From Thiomonas bhubaneswarensis (GTDB lineage: Bacteria; Pseudomonadota; Gammaproteobacteria; Burkholderiales; Burkholderiaceae_C), in the NCBI RefSeq assembly GCF_001418255.1, contig NZ_LIPV01000001.1:248001-312000 (forward strand): DNA of 64,000 bases. Reading direction: 5' to 3'. Within the stretch, counting starts at the first letter, position 1, and each line of letters opens with the position of its first letter. Positions 38,098 to 47,134 of this stretch are shown in pieces. The notes beneath the pieces are model-generated. The model was given only the letters and a program-made list of their open reading frames with translations, was not told the origin of the DNA and searched no databases. The translations under genes and the position numbers were made by a program.

Positions 38098-39011
38098 CGC
38101 CTGCTCCAACGTCCGGACCGGCGCGAGACCAGGGCGTAGAGCAGCATCACCACCAGCATCACCGCGATCATGCCCAGCGCCAGTGCCGCGCCTGCCTGCG
38201 GCTCGAGCATCACATTGCCCGAAAGCACATTGCTGATCTCGATAGGCACCAGACCGATGTTGCCCGAGGTCAGCGCATAGGGCGTGGCGTAGGCTGAAAA
38301 GGCATTGCCAAACAGCAGCAGATAAGCCGACAGCAAGGACGGCATCAGAATAGGCAGGCCCACCGCGCGCCAATACATCCACCCTCCTGCGCCCAGACTC
38401 TGCGCCGCTTCGCGCCATTCGCGCCGCAAACCCTCGATCGCCGGAATGATCACGATGATCATCAACGGTATCTGAAAGTAGGCATAAACCAGCACCAGAC
38501 CGGTCATGGAATACAGGTTGAAGCCGCTGGCGTAAAGGTCGACACCGAGATGCTTCAGCCAGACGGTCACCATGCCGAGACTGCCCAGCGTGGCGATGAA
38601 GGCGAAGGCCAACGGCACCCCGGCAAAATTGGCCGCCACCGCACTGAACGACGTGACCAGCGAGCGCAGACCGGCCGGTGCCGCAGGACGCAGCATCAGA
38701 TACGCCACCAGGCCGCCGAACACCAATCCGACCAGCGCCGAGACCGCCGACAGCACGATGGAATTCGTGAACGCCTGCGCCGTTTGCGGCTGGCCGAGTT
38801 CGGCCAGATAGCGCAAGGTCAGGCCGTGCTTGTCACTGACCGACTGTGCAAACAGCCGCAGCGCGGGCAGCAGCAGAAACACCAGCACATAAAGCAGAAA
38901 AGGGCCGATGAACAGCACCGAGCCCCAATGCCTGCGCAGCACCTGCAGCCAGCGCGCCGACCGGGCCGCGCTGGCTGCGCGCCCCGGCGGGAGATGCGCT
39001 GTTCGCATCAC
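38094..39011 (-). CDS. ABC transporter permease (PotB type)
   Basis: A 305-residue permease with an N-terminal basic tail, about six membrane segments and the coupling loop REAAQSLGAGGWMYWRAVGL. It overlaps the binding-protein gene by 4 bases and the second permease by 4 bases, so the whole importer is translationally coupled. Confidence 0.92.
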   Translation of the reverse strand: MMRTAHLPPGRAASAARSARWLQVLRRHWGSVLFIGPFLLYVLVFLLLPALRLFAQSVSDKHGLTLRYLAELGQPQTAQAFTNSIVLSAVSALVGLVFGGLVAYLMLRPAAPAGLRSLVTSFSAVAANFAGVPLAFAFIATLGSLGMVTVWLKHLGVDLYASGFNLYSMTGLVLVYAYFQIPLMIIVIIPAIEGLRREWREAAQSLGAGGWMYWRAVGLPILMPSLLSAYLLLFGNAFSAYATPYALTSGNIGLVPIEISNVLSGNVMLEPQAGAALALGMIAVMLVVMLLYALVSRRSGRWSRR

Positions 39012-40144
39012 ACCTTGACCATCTTGGCCCAGTCGGATTTGAGGACGCCCTGGGCCTTTTCAGTCTGAGCCTTGTCGGCGAACACCACCTCTTTATAAGC
39101 CTCGGCCGGCGGGAGTTCCGCCATGAGCTTTCGCGGGATCACGCCGCGAGCCACCATGTCGTTGAAACGGGCCGGATGCGCAAAGCCCTCCAGGTATATG
39201 AGTTGACCGGCATCGGACATCAGGAACTCTTCCCAGAGTTGCGCCGCCTTGACGTTGGGCGCGAATTTGCTGATGGCCTGGCAGTAGTAACCGCCATAGG
39301 GCTTGGCGTCGGCAGGGATCACCGTGTCGATCTTGACCTTGCCCGCTTCCTTCTTCGCCTGGGCGATGTTCAGGTAGTCCCAGTTGACGACGATGGGCGT
39401 CTGACCCGACACCAGGCTGGCCGAGGTGGCATCGGAAGGATTGAAGTTACCGGCCTTCGCCAACTTGGCGAAGAACTCCACGCCGGGGAGCATGTTGTCG
39501 AGCGAACCGCCGTTGGCCAGCGACGCAGCAAACACCCCGGCAAACGCCGCCCCCGCGCCCAGCGGGCTGCCGTTGAGGGCCACCATGCCCTTGTATTCCG
39601 GCTTGAGCAGATCGGCCCACGATTTTGGCGGGTTCTTCACCACATTGCGGTTAACGCCGAAGGACACCACACCGAAATAGTCGCCCCACCAAAGGCCGGA
39701 AGCGTCCTTCATGTTGTCGGGGATGCTCGCCCAGGTGGACACCTTGTAAGGTTGGAACAAACCCTCCTCAACCCCAGCCAGCGCAAAGGCCGGGCCCACA
39801 TCCACCACGTCCGGCCCGCGGCTCTGGCCCTTCAGCGACTTGATCGCCTGCAGTTCCTGGGCCGAGCTGGCATCGGGCGAGGCGCTGTTGACCTTGATGC
39901 CGTAGAGCTTGGAAAACTCGGCGATCATCTTGCCATAGTTGGCCCAATCCGGCGGCAGGGCGATCACGTTGAGCTTGCCTTCCGCCTTGGCCGCCGCGAT
40001 CAGCGCCTTGTCGGTCGGCATGGCGGGCGCGGCCAGGGCGTTGCCGACAAGGCCGGGAAGCAGCGCGCTGCCCAGGCTGGCGCCTGCGGCACCGGCGGAG
40101 AGCTTGAGGAAGTTGCGACGTGAATCGGTTGAGCGAACGGTCAT
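39008..40144 (-). CDS. ABC transporter substrate-binding protein, Tat-exported (PotD/FbpA-like)
   Basis: A 378-residue periplasmic protein with a twin-arginine signal (SRRNFLKLSAGAAGASLG, cleavage near GNALA). The mature part has the family-1 extracellular binding fold: LNVIALPPDWANYGKM, DVVDVGPAFA, then WGDYFGVVSFGVN. Tat export implies folding or cofactor/ligand loading in the cytoplasm. The ATG at 40144 has GGAG 8 bases before it; an in-frame start at 40249 adds 35 residues before the twin arginines and is rejected. It is the first gene of the importer-phosphodiesterase operon. Confidence 0.9.
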   Translation of the reverse strand: MTVRSTDSRRNFLKLSAGAAGASLGSALLPGLVGNALAAPAMPTDKALIAAAKAEGKLNVIALPPDWANYGKMIAEFSKLYGIKVNSASPDASSAQELQAIKSLKGQSRGPDVVDVGPAFALAGVEEGLFQPYKVSTWASIPDNMKDASGLWWGDYFGVVSFGVNRNVVKNPPKSWADLLKPEYKGMVALNGSPLGAGAAFAGVFAASLANGGSLDNMLPGVEFFAKLAKAGNFNPSDATSASLVSGQTPIVVNWDYLNIAQAKKEAGKVKIDTVIPADAKPYGGYYCQAISKFAPNVKAAQLWEEFLMSDAGQLIYLEGFAHPARFNDMVARGVIPRKLMAELPPAEAYKEVVFADKAQTEKAQGVLKSDWAKMVKV

Positions 40145-40327
40145 GGAAGGACTCCAAGGAGATATTGTGCGTACAGAAGGGCGCGAGCCTATGCGGCGCA
40201 TGTGACAAATCGATGACTCCATGATTCGCTCTTCGACTCGCGTAGTCAATGGCCATCAAACGCCGGGCCGGACGTCTCACGGACATACTCTTCACTTCCA
40301 TAGGCACTGCATGATCTCGGCCATACT

Positions 40328-40546
40328 ATGCGCCTATGGGTGGCGATCCTGGACACTGAAGAGGGCATCCTCACCTTGGCGCTCGTGGCGGAAACCATCC
40401 TCCACGGCGCCATCGGAGGGCAACGCTGCGTGGTCAGGTTGGCAGGCGATGCCCCCTGGCGAGAGGGTCAGCGCATGGGGCTGCGCATCGGCGCAGAGGC
40501 GCTGCATGTGTTCGACCGAAGCTCGGGAATGCGTCTGAGCCATTGA
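40328..40546 (+). pseudogene. remnant of an ABC-transporter ATPase C-terminal (TOBE) domain
   Basis: Seventy-two codons ending …LRIGAEALHVFDRSSGMRL resemble the last part of MalK/UgpC-type ATPases, whose TOBE domain usually ends with a strand and 'xxHxFDxxxGxxL'. Likeness is clear from about codon 15 onward (ETILHGAIGGQRCVVRLAG); no ATP-binding domain exists upstream. It ends 24 bases before glpD. The best reading is the tail of a glycerol-phosphate or sugar importer ATPase left after a deletion. The rest of the 40145-40570 gap should hold the promoter of the divergent importer operon, and no other gene is supported. Confidence 0.55.
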
Positions 40547-40570
40547 GGTCATTACCCCTACCATGCCGCA

Positions 40571-42154
40571 ATGACCACGGTGGCCGAACATCCCTCTACC
40601 CATCGCTCCTGCGACGTTCTGGTCGTGGGCGGTGGCATCAATGGGGCTGGCATCGCCCGCGATCTGGCGGGGCGGGGCTTGCGGGTTGTGCTGTGCGAGC
40701 GCGACGATCTGGCGTCGCATACCTCGTCGGCCTCCACCAAGCTGATCCACGGCGGGCTGCGCTATCTCGAATACCGCGAGTTCGGGCTGGTGCGCAAGGC
40801 GTTGCAGGAGCGCGAGGTGTTGCTGCGTAGCGCACCGCACATCATGTGGCCCTTGCGCTTCGTCATGCCGCACGCCCCCGCCATGCGTCCTGCCTGGATG
40901 ATCCGTGCCGGGCTGTTTCTGTACGACCATCTGGCCCGGCGCGAATGGTTGCCGGGTTCGGGCAGCCTCGATCTGCGCGGCCACCCCGCGGGCGAGCCGC
41001 TCAAGCGGGGCTATGCCCTCGGCTTCATCTACTCCGATGGCTGGGTGGACGACGCCCGGCTGGTCGCTCTCTGCGCGGTCGATGCCGCCGAGCGCGGGGC
41101 GACCGTTCTCACCCGCACCGCCTGCACCCGGGCCACCCGCCACGACGCCGGATGGCAGGCCACGTTGCGTCCGGCTACGGGCACGGGCACCGAGGTGAGC
41201 GTGACGGCCCGCGCCTTGGTCAATGCGGCCGGGCCGTGGGCGGAGCAATGGCTCAAACACGCAGCGCGCAACGCCGATGGTCAACCGCCCCGCGAGCGCC
41301 GCTCGTTGCGTCTGGTACGTGGCAGCCATATCGTGGTACCCCGGCTGTTCACGCATGAGCTTGCCTACATCTTTCAGGCGATCGACGGGCGCATTGTGTT
41401 CGCCATTCCCTACGAGCGCCAATTCACGCTGATCGGCACGACCGATATCGAAGTCGCGCAGCCCGACGGCGCCGAAGTCTGCAGCGACGTCGAGGCCAAC
41501 TATCTCTGCACCGAAGTGAACCGCTACTTCCGCACCGAGGTCAGGCCCGAACAGATCGTCTGGCGCTATGCCGGCGTGCGTCCGCTGCTGGAAGATCACG
41601 CGGGCGACCCCAAGGCCGCCACCCGCGACTACAAGCTCGAACTCGACGTTGAAGGCGCCCCGCTGCTCACCGTCTGGGGTGGCAAGATCACCACTTTCCG
41701 CAAGCTCGCCGAGCAGGCCGCCGATCAGGTGTGCGCCGCGCTGGGCGAGCCGCGCCCGGGGTGGACGCACGATGCCTTCCTTCCCGGCGGCGATCTGTCA
41801 GCCTTCATCGGCCCGGCCACTCGACCCGACTCCGACTTCGCGCGCTTCGTGCAGACCGTGGAGCAGCGCCACCCCTGGCTGCCGCCGACTCTGACGCTGC
41901 GTCTGGCCCGCGCCTATGGCAGCCGCATCGACCGGGTGCTGACTGATGCGCGCGGCGAGGCGGCCAACCACCTGCAGAGCTTGGGCGAGCAAGTCCTGCC
42001 CGGCCTGTACGAGTCGGAACTGCGCTATCTGCGGCAGAGGGAATGGGTGCAGTCCGCAGACGATGTGCTTTGGCGTCGCAGCAAGCTCGGCCTGCACACC
42101 ACGGCAGAGCAACAGCAAGCGCTGCACGACTGGTTCGCCACACCCCCGGCCTGA
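40571..42154 (+). CDS. glpD: aerobic glycerol-3-phosphate dehydrogenase
   Basis: A 527-residue FAD enzyme. The N-terminal dinucleotide loop VLVVGGGINGAGIARDLAGR, the substrate/FAD strip SSASTKLIHGGLRYLE and TVWGGKITTFRKLAEQA are diagnostic of GlpD. It oxidises glycerol-3-phosphate to dihydroxyacetone phosphate at the membrane and reduces quinone. No glpK, glpF or glpR is in the window. It is downstream of an ABC-ATPase remnant and divergent from the importer-phosphodiesterase operon that could deliver glycerol phosphate. A hairpin (ACCCCA/TGGGGT, 42166-42184) lies just after the stop. Confidence 0.95.
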   Translation: MTTVAEHPSTHRSCDVLVVGGGINGAGIARDLAGRGLRVVLCERDDLASHTSSASTKLIHGGLRYLEYREFGLVRKALQEREVLLRSAPHIMWPLRFVMPHAPAMRPAWMIRAGLFLYDHLARREWLPGSGSLDLRGHPAGEPLKRGYALGFIYSDGWVDDARLVALCAVDAAERGATVLTRTACTRATRHDAGWQATLRPATGTGTEVSVTARALVNAAGPWAEQWLKHAARNADGQPPRERRSLRLVRGSHIVVPRLFTHELAYIFQAIDGRIVFAIPYERQFTLIGTTDIEVAQPDGAEVCSDVEANYLCTEVNRYFRTEVRPEQIVWRYAGVRPLLEDHAGDPKAATRDYKLELDVEGAPLLTVWGGKITTFRKLAEQAADQVCAALGEPRPGWTHDAFLPGGDLSAFIGPATRPDSDFARFVQTVEQRHPWLPPTLTLRLARAYGSRIDRVLTDARGEAANHLQSLGEQVLPGLYESELRYLRQREWVQSADDVLWRRSKLGLHTTAEQQQALHDWFATPPA

Positions 42155-42231
42155 TCGGCGCGAATACCCCAATGAGTATGGGGTCACCACATTTCGTTAC
42201 CTGGGCGGCATGATCCGGGTCAGAGAATTTT

Positions 42232-42262
42232 TCTGAAATTTCAGACTTTGCTGAATCTTCAG
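42232..42262. promoter_or_regulatory. tandem palindromes before the GbsR-like gene (probable operator)
   Basis: TCTGAAATTTCAGA (42232-42245) is a perfect 14-bp palindrome, and CTGAATCTTCAG (42251-42262) is a near copy whose centre is 18 bp away. Both lie in the 40 bases before the GbsR-like ATG, in an AT-rich patch unlike the surrounding DNA. Two phased dyads at this place suggest an autoregulatory operator. Confidence 0.6.
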
Positions 42263-42270
42263 AAACTTCG

Positions 42271-42867
42271 ATGAACCTCCCTGAACTCGTGCGGCGCTTC
42301 GTGCTGCACTTTGGCGAGATGGGCAGCCGCTGGGGCATCAACCGCACGGTCGGGCAGATCTACGCCCTGCTGTTCGTCAGCGACCGCCCCCTCAATGCCG
42401 ACGAGATCGCCTCCGCGCTGGATTTTTCGCGTTCCAACGTCAGCATGGGGCTGAAGGAACTGGGCGCCTGGAATCTGGTGCGCATGCAGCACCTTCCCGG
42501 CGACCGGCGCGACTATTTCTCCGCCCCGGACGATGTCTGGGCCATTTTCCGCACCCTGGCCGAAGAGCGCCGCAAGCGCGAAATCGACCCCACGCTGTCG
42601 ATGCTGCGCGAAGCCCTGATGGAGCAGCCCGAGGGGCAGGCCGAGCGCCACGCGCAGGAGCGCATGCGGCAGATGCACGACCTCATCGAACTGGCCACGC
42701 GGTGGTTCGACGACATCCAGCGCATGCCCAGCGAGGACGTGCGACAGCTCATGCAGCTCGGCGGCGCGGTGCAGAAATTGCTGGCGTTCAAGGGCCGCGT
42801 GAAACAGGTCGCCACGCGCAAGCGCGCCGCTCCTGCCAAGCCCGTCCTCAAGGCGGTGGAGAACTGA
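42271..42867 (+). CDS. GbsR/MarR-family transcriptional regulator
   Basis: A 198-residue winged-helix protein of the GbsR branch: MGSRWGINRTVGQIYALLF, then DEIASALDFSRSNVSMGLKEL as recognition region and PGDRRDYFSA wing. GbsR-type regulators repress neighbouring genes. It precedes the quinol-oxidase genes by 161 bases on the same strand, so it probably controls cioAB, and two tandem palindromes precede its own start. A 23-codon frame in the gap (42870-42938) has no supporting features. Confidence 0.88.
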   Translation: MNLPELVRRFVLHFGEMGSRWGINRTVGQIYALLFVSDRPLNADEIASALDFSRSNVSMGLKELGAWNLVRMQHLPGDRRDYFSAPDDVWAIFRTLAEERRKREIDPTLSMLREALMEQPEGQAERHAQERMRQMHDLIELATRWFDDIQRMPSEDVRQLMQLGGAVQKLLAFKGRVKQVATRKRAAPAKPVLKAVEN

Positions 42868-43028
42868 CCATGTGCGCCGCCACCCCCTGGACCCTGCGCA
42901 ACGACCTGCCGCCTCCGCAGGGACTTGCATCGCGCTGAACTCTGCGCCGCACCGAGCCGGGCACGGCGCCCGCCTTGGCTTGCTTGCGCCTCATAGACCG
43001 TCAACCCGATCCGCTTCAGGAGTGCATC

Positions 43029-44495
43029 ATGGACTGGCTTCAAAACCCGGAGTTTCTCGCCCGGGTGCAGTTTGGCTTCATTGCGATGTTCCACATCATG
43101 TGGCCGCCGCTCACCATCGGCCTGGCGCTGGTGCTGTTCGGCATGGAAGCCGCGTGGGTCAAGACCCGTAACATCTTTTACTTCCACCAGACCAAGTTCT
43201 GGACCAAGCTCTTTCTCATCAACTTCGGCGTCGGCGTGATCAGCGGCATACCGATGGAGTTCTCCTTCGGCACCAACTGGGGGCCGTTCTCCACTGCCTC
43301 GGGCGACTTCATGGGCAACATCCTCGGCTTCGAGACGGCCATGGCCTTCATGCTCGAAGCGGGTTTTCTGGGCATCATGCTGTTCGGCTGGAACCGCGTC
43401 GGGCCGAAGATGCACCTGTTCGCCACTGCCATGGTGGCCTTCGGCAGCACCCTGTCGGCGTTCTGGATCATGGTGGCCAACTCGTGGATGCAGACCCCCG
43501 CGGGCGTGAAGCTGGTGGATGGCAAATTCGCCATCACCAACTGGTTTGCCGCGGTGTTCAACCCCGATCTGCCCTACGGCTTCGGCCATATGTTCACGGC
43601 CTGCGTCGAGCTGAGCCTGGTGGTCATGGCGGGGGTGAGCGCTTACTACCTGCTGAAAAGACGGCATGTCGACTTCTTCCGTCCGGCGTTCAAGTGGGCG
43701 GTGGTGGCGCTGTTCATCGTCGCGCCGCTGCAGATTTTCATCGGCGACTCGGCGGGCAGCGCGCTGGCCGAAACCCAGCCTGCCAAGCTCGCCGCCATCG
43801 AGGCGCACTGGCACACCAACAAGCCCGGCGAAGGCGCGCCTTGGGCGCTGCTGGCCATACCCAACCAGAAAGAGCAGAAGAACGACTGGGCGCTGGAAAT
43901 TCCCGACGGTCTGAGCATGATCGTCACCAAAACGCTCACCGGCAAAGTAGTCGGCCTCGACCATTTCAAGCCCGATGACCAGCCGCCGGTGTGGATACCG
44001 TTCTACGCCTTCCGCGTGATGGTCGCCGCCGGAGTCTTCGTCGCCTTCATGGCCTTCTGGACCCTGTGGCTGCTGTGGCGCCGCCCCGAGCGCATGAGCG
44101 CCGCGCGCATCGGCGACAACAAGTGGCTGCTGCGCGGCTGGCTGCTGGCGATTCCGGCCATCTACACCGCGGTGGAGGCTGGCTGGATGACGCGCGAAGT
44201 GGGCCGCCAGCCGTGGATCGTCTACGGCATGCTGCGCACCAGCGAAGGCGTGAGCCATCTGCCCGCAAACACCGTGCTGTGGTCGCTGGTGATGTATGCG
44301 CTGTTCTATGGCGTCATCGGCATCGCCGCACTGGTGTTCGCCAGCCGCACCATCCGCAAGGGCCCGAGCTTCGACGCCCCGCCGCACGCCCCCGGCCGGG
44401 GCGGCCACGGCGCTGCGCACACCGCGCCCAAGCACGTTCCGCTTGCGCCCCCGGCCGCTGCGCACGACCAGCTCACCATCAAGGGAGGTGCCTGA
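43029..44495 (+). CDS. cioA: cytochrome bd-type quinol oxidase subunit I (CioA-like)
   Basis: A 488-residue multi-helix membrane protein. Haem-ligand region RVQFGFIAMFHIMWPPLTIG near the N-terminus (His22), conserved GWMTREVGRQPW, and a short periplasmic Q loop place it with the cyanide-insensitive CioA group rather than E. coli CydA. It oxidises ubiquinol and reduces O2 to water at haems b558, b595 and d without pumping protons. The ATG at 43029 was chosen from the family start MDWLQNPEFLARVQFG. CioB follows one base after the stop. Confidence 0.93.
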   Translation: MDWLQNPEFLARVQFGFIAMFHIMWPPLTIGLALVLFGMEAAWVKTRNIFYFHQTKFWTKLFLINFGVGVISGIPMEFSFGTNWGPFSTASGDFMGNILGFETAMAFMLEAGFLGIMLFGWNRVGPKMHLFATAMVAFGSTLSAFWIMVANSWMQTPAGVKLVDGKFAITNWFAAVFNPDLPYGFGHMFTACVELSLVVMAGVSAYYLLKRRHVDFFRPAFKWAVVALFIVAPLQIFIGDSAGSALAETQPAKLAAIEAHWHTNKPGEGAPWALLAIPNQKEQKNDWALEIPDGLSMIVTKTLTGKVVGLDHFKPDDQPPVWIPFYAFRVMVAAGVFVAFMAFWTLWLLWRRPERMSAARIGDNKWLLRGWLLAIPAIYTAVEAGWMTREVGRQPWIVYGMLRTSEGVSHLPANTVLWSLVMYALFYGVIGIAALVFASRTIRKGPSFDAPPHAPGRGGHGAAHTAPKHVPLAPPAAAHDQLTIKGGA

Positions 44496-44496
44496 C

Positions 44497-45522
44497 ATGG
44501 ACCTCGGCAACGCTCAAGAGCTGCACCACGTCTTGGCCACGGCGTGGTTCCTCATCATCGGCCTGTTCATGGTGTTTTACGTCGTGCTCGACGGCTTCGA
44601 TCTCGGCGTGGGGGTGCTCTCGCTGTTCGTCGGCGAACGCCGCCGCAAGGTCATGATGGCCAGCCTGGGCAGCATCTGGGACGCCAACGAAACCTGGCTC
44701 GTGGTCATCGGCGGCACCCTGTTCGGCGCCTTTCCGCTGGCCTACGGCACCGTGCTGCAAGGGCTTTACATCCCCATCATCCTGATGCTGCTGGGCTTCA
44801 TGCTGCGCGGCGTGTCCTTCGAGTTTCACGAACTCTCCGAACGCAAGGCCTTCTGGGGGGCGATGTTCGGCCTGGGCAGTCTGCTGGCCACCATCGCGCA
44901 GGGCTTCGCGCTCGGCGGCCTGCTCAATGGTGTGAAGGTGGTGAACGGCGTGTTCGCGGGCAGCATCTGGGACTGGTTCTCGCCCTTCAGCCTCATCGTG
45001 GTGCTGGGCGTGGTCGCCGGTTATGCCATGCTCGGCTCGACCTATCTCATCATCAAGACCCAGGACGACATCCAGACCGGCTGCTACCGCCGCGGACAGT
45101 TGCTCGCCTGGATCATGCTTGCCGTCGGAGCCGTGGTCACGGTGTGGACGCCGTTGCAGTTTCCGCAGATCTTCGCCCGCTGGCTCACCACGCCCAACAT
45201 CTACTTCTTCGCCGTGCTGCCCGCGCTGGCGCTGCTGAGCTTTTTCATGCTGCTGCGCGCCCTCAAGCGCCAGGCTGAAGTCGCCCCCTTCGTGTGGACG
45301 ATGCTGATCTTTCTGTTCTCCTTCGCCGGGCTGGCCGCCACCTGGTATCCGTACATCGTGCCCGGCTCGGTGACCATCGACCAGGCCGCATCGAACAGCA
45401 GCACCCTGGTGTTCATGCTCATCGGCATCGGCATGCTCATCCCGGTGATGATCACCTACAACGTCTATCAGTACATCGTGTTCCGCGGCAAGATCGACCC
45501 GGATGCGCAGCACGCGTATTGA
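44497..45522 (+). CDS. cioB: cytochrome bd-type quinol oxidase subunit II (CioB-like)
   Basis: A 341-residue membrane protein: FYVVLDGFDLGVGVL near the N-terminus, then SIWDANETWLVVIGGTLFGAFP split by family-typical helices, and a C-terminal MITYNVYQYIVFRGK. Subunit II stabilises the haem core of subunit I. AAGGGAGG precedes the ATG. No small cydX/cydY-like gene was identified in the 24 bases before the convergent VOC gene, and cydCD are absent here. Confidence 0.94.
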   Translation: MDLGNAQELHHVLATAWFLIIGLFMVFYVVLDGFDLGVGVLSLFVGERRRKVMMASLGSIWDANETWLVVIGGTLFGAFPLAYGTVLQGLYIPIILMLLGFMLRGVSFEFHELSERKAFWGAMFGLGSLLATIAQGFALGGLLNGVKVVNGVFAGSIWDWFSPFSLIVVLGVVAGYAMLGSTYLIIKTQDDIQTGCYRRGQLLAWIMLAVGAVVTVWTPLQFPQIFARWLTTPNIYFFAVLPALALLSFFMLLRALKRQAEVAPFVWTMLIFLFSFAGLAATWYPYIVPGSVTIDQAASNSSTLVFMLIGIGMLIPVMITYNVYQYIVFRGKIDPDAQHAY

Positions 45523-45546
45523 TCTGCGACGCCCCGGCCGGAGCCT

Positions 45547-45957
45547 TCATGCAGAGGGCTTCGGCGCGGGAGCTTCGTGGCAGGCGACGCAGAGCTTGTT
45601 GCCCTCGGTGTCACGGAAGTAGGCCCCGTAGTAATGCTCGTGGTACTCGGGCCTCAAACCCGGCGGGCCTTCGCAAGACCCGCCGTTCGCCAACGCCACG
45701 GCATAAGCCCGATCGAGCAAGGGTCGGTTCTGCGCGAGAAAGGCGATCATCTGCCCATTGCCCACCGCATGCGCCGCACCGTCATAGGGCTTACCGATGA
45801 GGAACAACGGCCGAGGGCCGGGCTGTGACTGCCATCCCGCCCAGGGCCGGTCTGGCTCGCAAAAGCGCTCCTTAATGCCGAGCACCGGCATCAAGGCCCG
45901 GTAAAACGCCAAGGCCCGATCAAAATCGCCGACGCCGATGAAGACATCGGAAAACAT
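45547..45957 (-). CDS. VOC-family (glyoxalase/bleomycin-resistance-like) protein
   Basis: A 136-residue protein with two beta-alpha-beta-beta-beta modules: MFSDVFIGVGDFDRALAFYR at the start and YYGAYFRDTEGNKLCVACHE at the end, the usual VOC pattern. Such proteins bind a divalent metal and act as lyases, dioxygenases or binding proteins; no specific reaction can be assigned. The ATG at 45957 fits the family start; a longer frame to 46002 does not. It lies downstream of the rpsI terminator. Confidence 0.85.
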   Translation of the reverse strand: MFSDVFIGVGDFDRALAFYRALMPVLGIKERFCEPDRPWAGWQSQPGPRPLFLIGKPYDGAAHAVGNGQMIAFLAQNRPLLDRAYAVALANGGSCEGPPGLRPEYHEHYYGAYFRDTEGNKLCVACHEAPAPKPSA

Positions 45958-46000
45958 GGGATGTCCTGCCGTTAGTGAACCACACCCGCCCCGAACGCCC

Positions 46001-46034
46001 AAAAAAGAACCCGCACAAGGCGGGTTCTTTTTTT
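46001..46034 (-). terminator. intrinsic terminator of rplM-rpsI
   Basis: The stem AAAGAACCCGC / GCGGGTTCTTT with an ACAAG-type loop is flanked by A-runs and T-runs on the two sides, so it can work in both directions. It lies 20 bases after the rpsI stop on the minus strand and is a textbook Rho-independent terminator. Confidence 0.9.
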
Positions 46035-46053
46035 GAAGGTCGCGCAGAATAAA

Positions 46054-46446
46054 TCAGCGCTTGGAGAACTGCTTGGCGCGGCGGGCGCCACGCAGACCGA
46101 CCTTCTTGCGCTCGACTTCGCGGGCGTCGCGGGTGACGAAGCCGGCCTTGGACAGCGCGGGCTTGAGGGTCGCCTCGTAGTCGATCAGCGCGCGGGTGAT
46201 GCCGTGGCGCACGGCGCCGGCCTGGCCGGTTTCACCACCGCCGTGGACGTTGATCTTGATGTCGAAGCTGCTTTCGTTCTCGGTGAGAACGAGGGGTTGC
46301 TTGACGATCATGATCGAGGTCTGACGGCCGAAATACTGCTCGACGTCTTTGCCGTTGACGGTGATCTTGCCGGTGCCCTTCTTGATGAAGACGCGGGCCA
46401 CGGAGCTCTTGCGACGGCCTGTGCCGTAATTCCAGTTTCCGATCAT
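46054..46446 (-). CDS. rpsI: 30S ribosomal protein S9
   Basis: The 130-residue protein is the standard length for bacterial S9. It starts [18 protein letters not shown] and ends with the basic tail [14 protein letters not shown] that reaches the P site. It follows rplM after 9 bases, the near-universal bacterial order. Confidence 0.98.
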   Translation of the reverse strand: MIGNWNYGTGRRKSSVARVFIKKGTGKITVNGKDVEQYFGRQTSIMIVKQPLVLTENESSFDIKINVHGGGETGQAGAVRHGITRALIDYEATLKPALSKAGFVTRDAREVERKKVGLRGARRAKQFSKR

Positions 46447-46455
46447 CGCCTGTCC

Positions 46456-46884
46456 TTAGATGTCGAGAGTCTTGGGCTGCTGGGCGCTGTGCGGATGCTC
46501 GGCACCCGCATAGACCTTGAGCTTCTTGATCATGGCGTAGCCGAGCGGGCCCTTGGGCAGCATGCCCTTGACGGCCAGTTCCAGCGCGCGGCCGGGGTGA
46601 CGCGCCTGCATGTCCTTGAACTTGGTGGCGTAGATGCCGCCGGGATAGCCGGTGTGACGGTAGTAGGTCTTGTCGTTGGCCTTGTTGCCGGTCACGCGGA
46701 TCTTGGACGAGTTGACGACGATGATGAAGTCACCGGTATCGACGTGCGGGGTGTAGATGGCTTTGTGCTTGCCGCGCAGACGGTGGGCCACTTCGCTGGC
46801 GACCCGACCGAGAACCTTGTCTGCGGCGTCAATCACGAACCACTCATGCACGACTTCGGCCGGTTTGGCGCTGAAGGTTTTCAT
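46456..46884 (-). CDS. rplM: 50S ribosomal protein L13
   Basis: A 142-residue L13: [19 protein letters not shown] at the start, [20 protein letters not shown] and [12 protein letters not shown] inside. The ATG at 46884 gives the canonical length. The promoter at 47034-47061 leaves a leader of about 140 bases, long enough for autogenous control of the kind known for rplM-rpsI in E. coli. Confidence 0.98.
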   Translation of the reverse strand: MKTFSAKPAEVVHEWFVIDAADKVLGRVASEVAHRLRGKHKAIYTPHVDTGDFIIVVNSSKIRVTGNKANDKTYYRHTGYPGGIYATKFKDMQARHPGRALELAVKGMLPKGPLGYAMIKKLKVYAGAEHPHSAQQPKTLDI

Positions 46885-47033
46885 GGTTGTTCCTAGGATG
46901 TCGAGCGAGCTGTTTGTTACCCACCAGTGATGTGCGGCTGTTTTGTTGGCACCTTGGTTGCGCCACTCGGTTGCCACAATCCGCGCCCACCGGCATGGGC
47001 TTTTCTGGCCCTCGCTCAAAGCCAAAACGCGCC

Positions 47034-47061
47034 ATTATAGGCCAATGCGCGAGTACAGCAA
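47034..47061 (-). promoter_or_regulatory. sigma-70-type promoter of rplM-rpsI
   Basis: On the minus strand TTGCTG (-35), a 16-base spacer and a perfect TATAAT (-10) are followed by transcription start near 47027. It is the strongest consensus promoter noticed in the window, as expected for ribosomal protein genes. The 314-base gap 46885-47198 holds this promoter, the rplM leader and the divergent GNAT promoter. Confidence 0.75.
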
Positions 47062-47134
47062 AGGCAAGTGCTTGATTTTCTGAAATGTTGTGGCTTTGCA
47101 GACCCTGCACGAGGCGCAGCGCGGCAGCTTTGCC

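Noticed and set aside
42870-42938. A 23-codon frame (MCAATPW…) between the GbsR-like gene and cioA.
   Set aside because: No ribosome-binding site of note, no family, and no sign of a leader-peptide attenuator.
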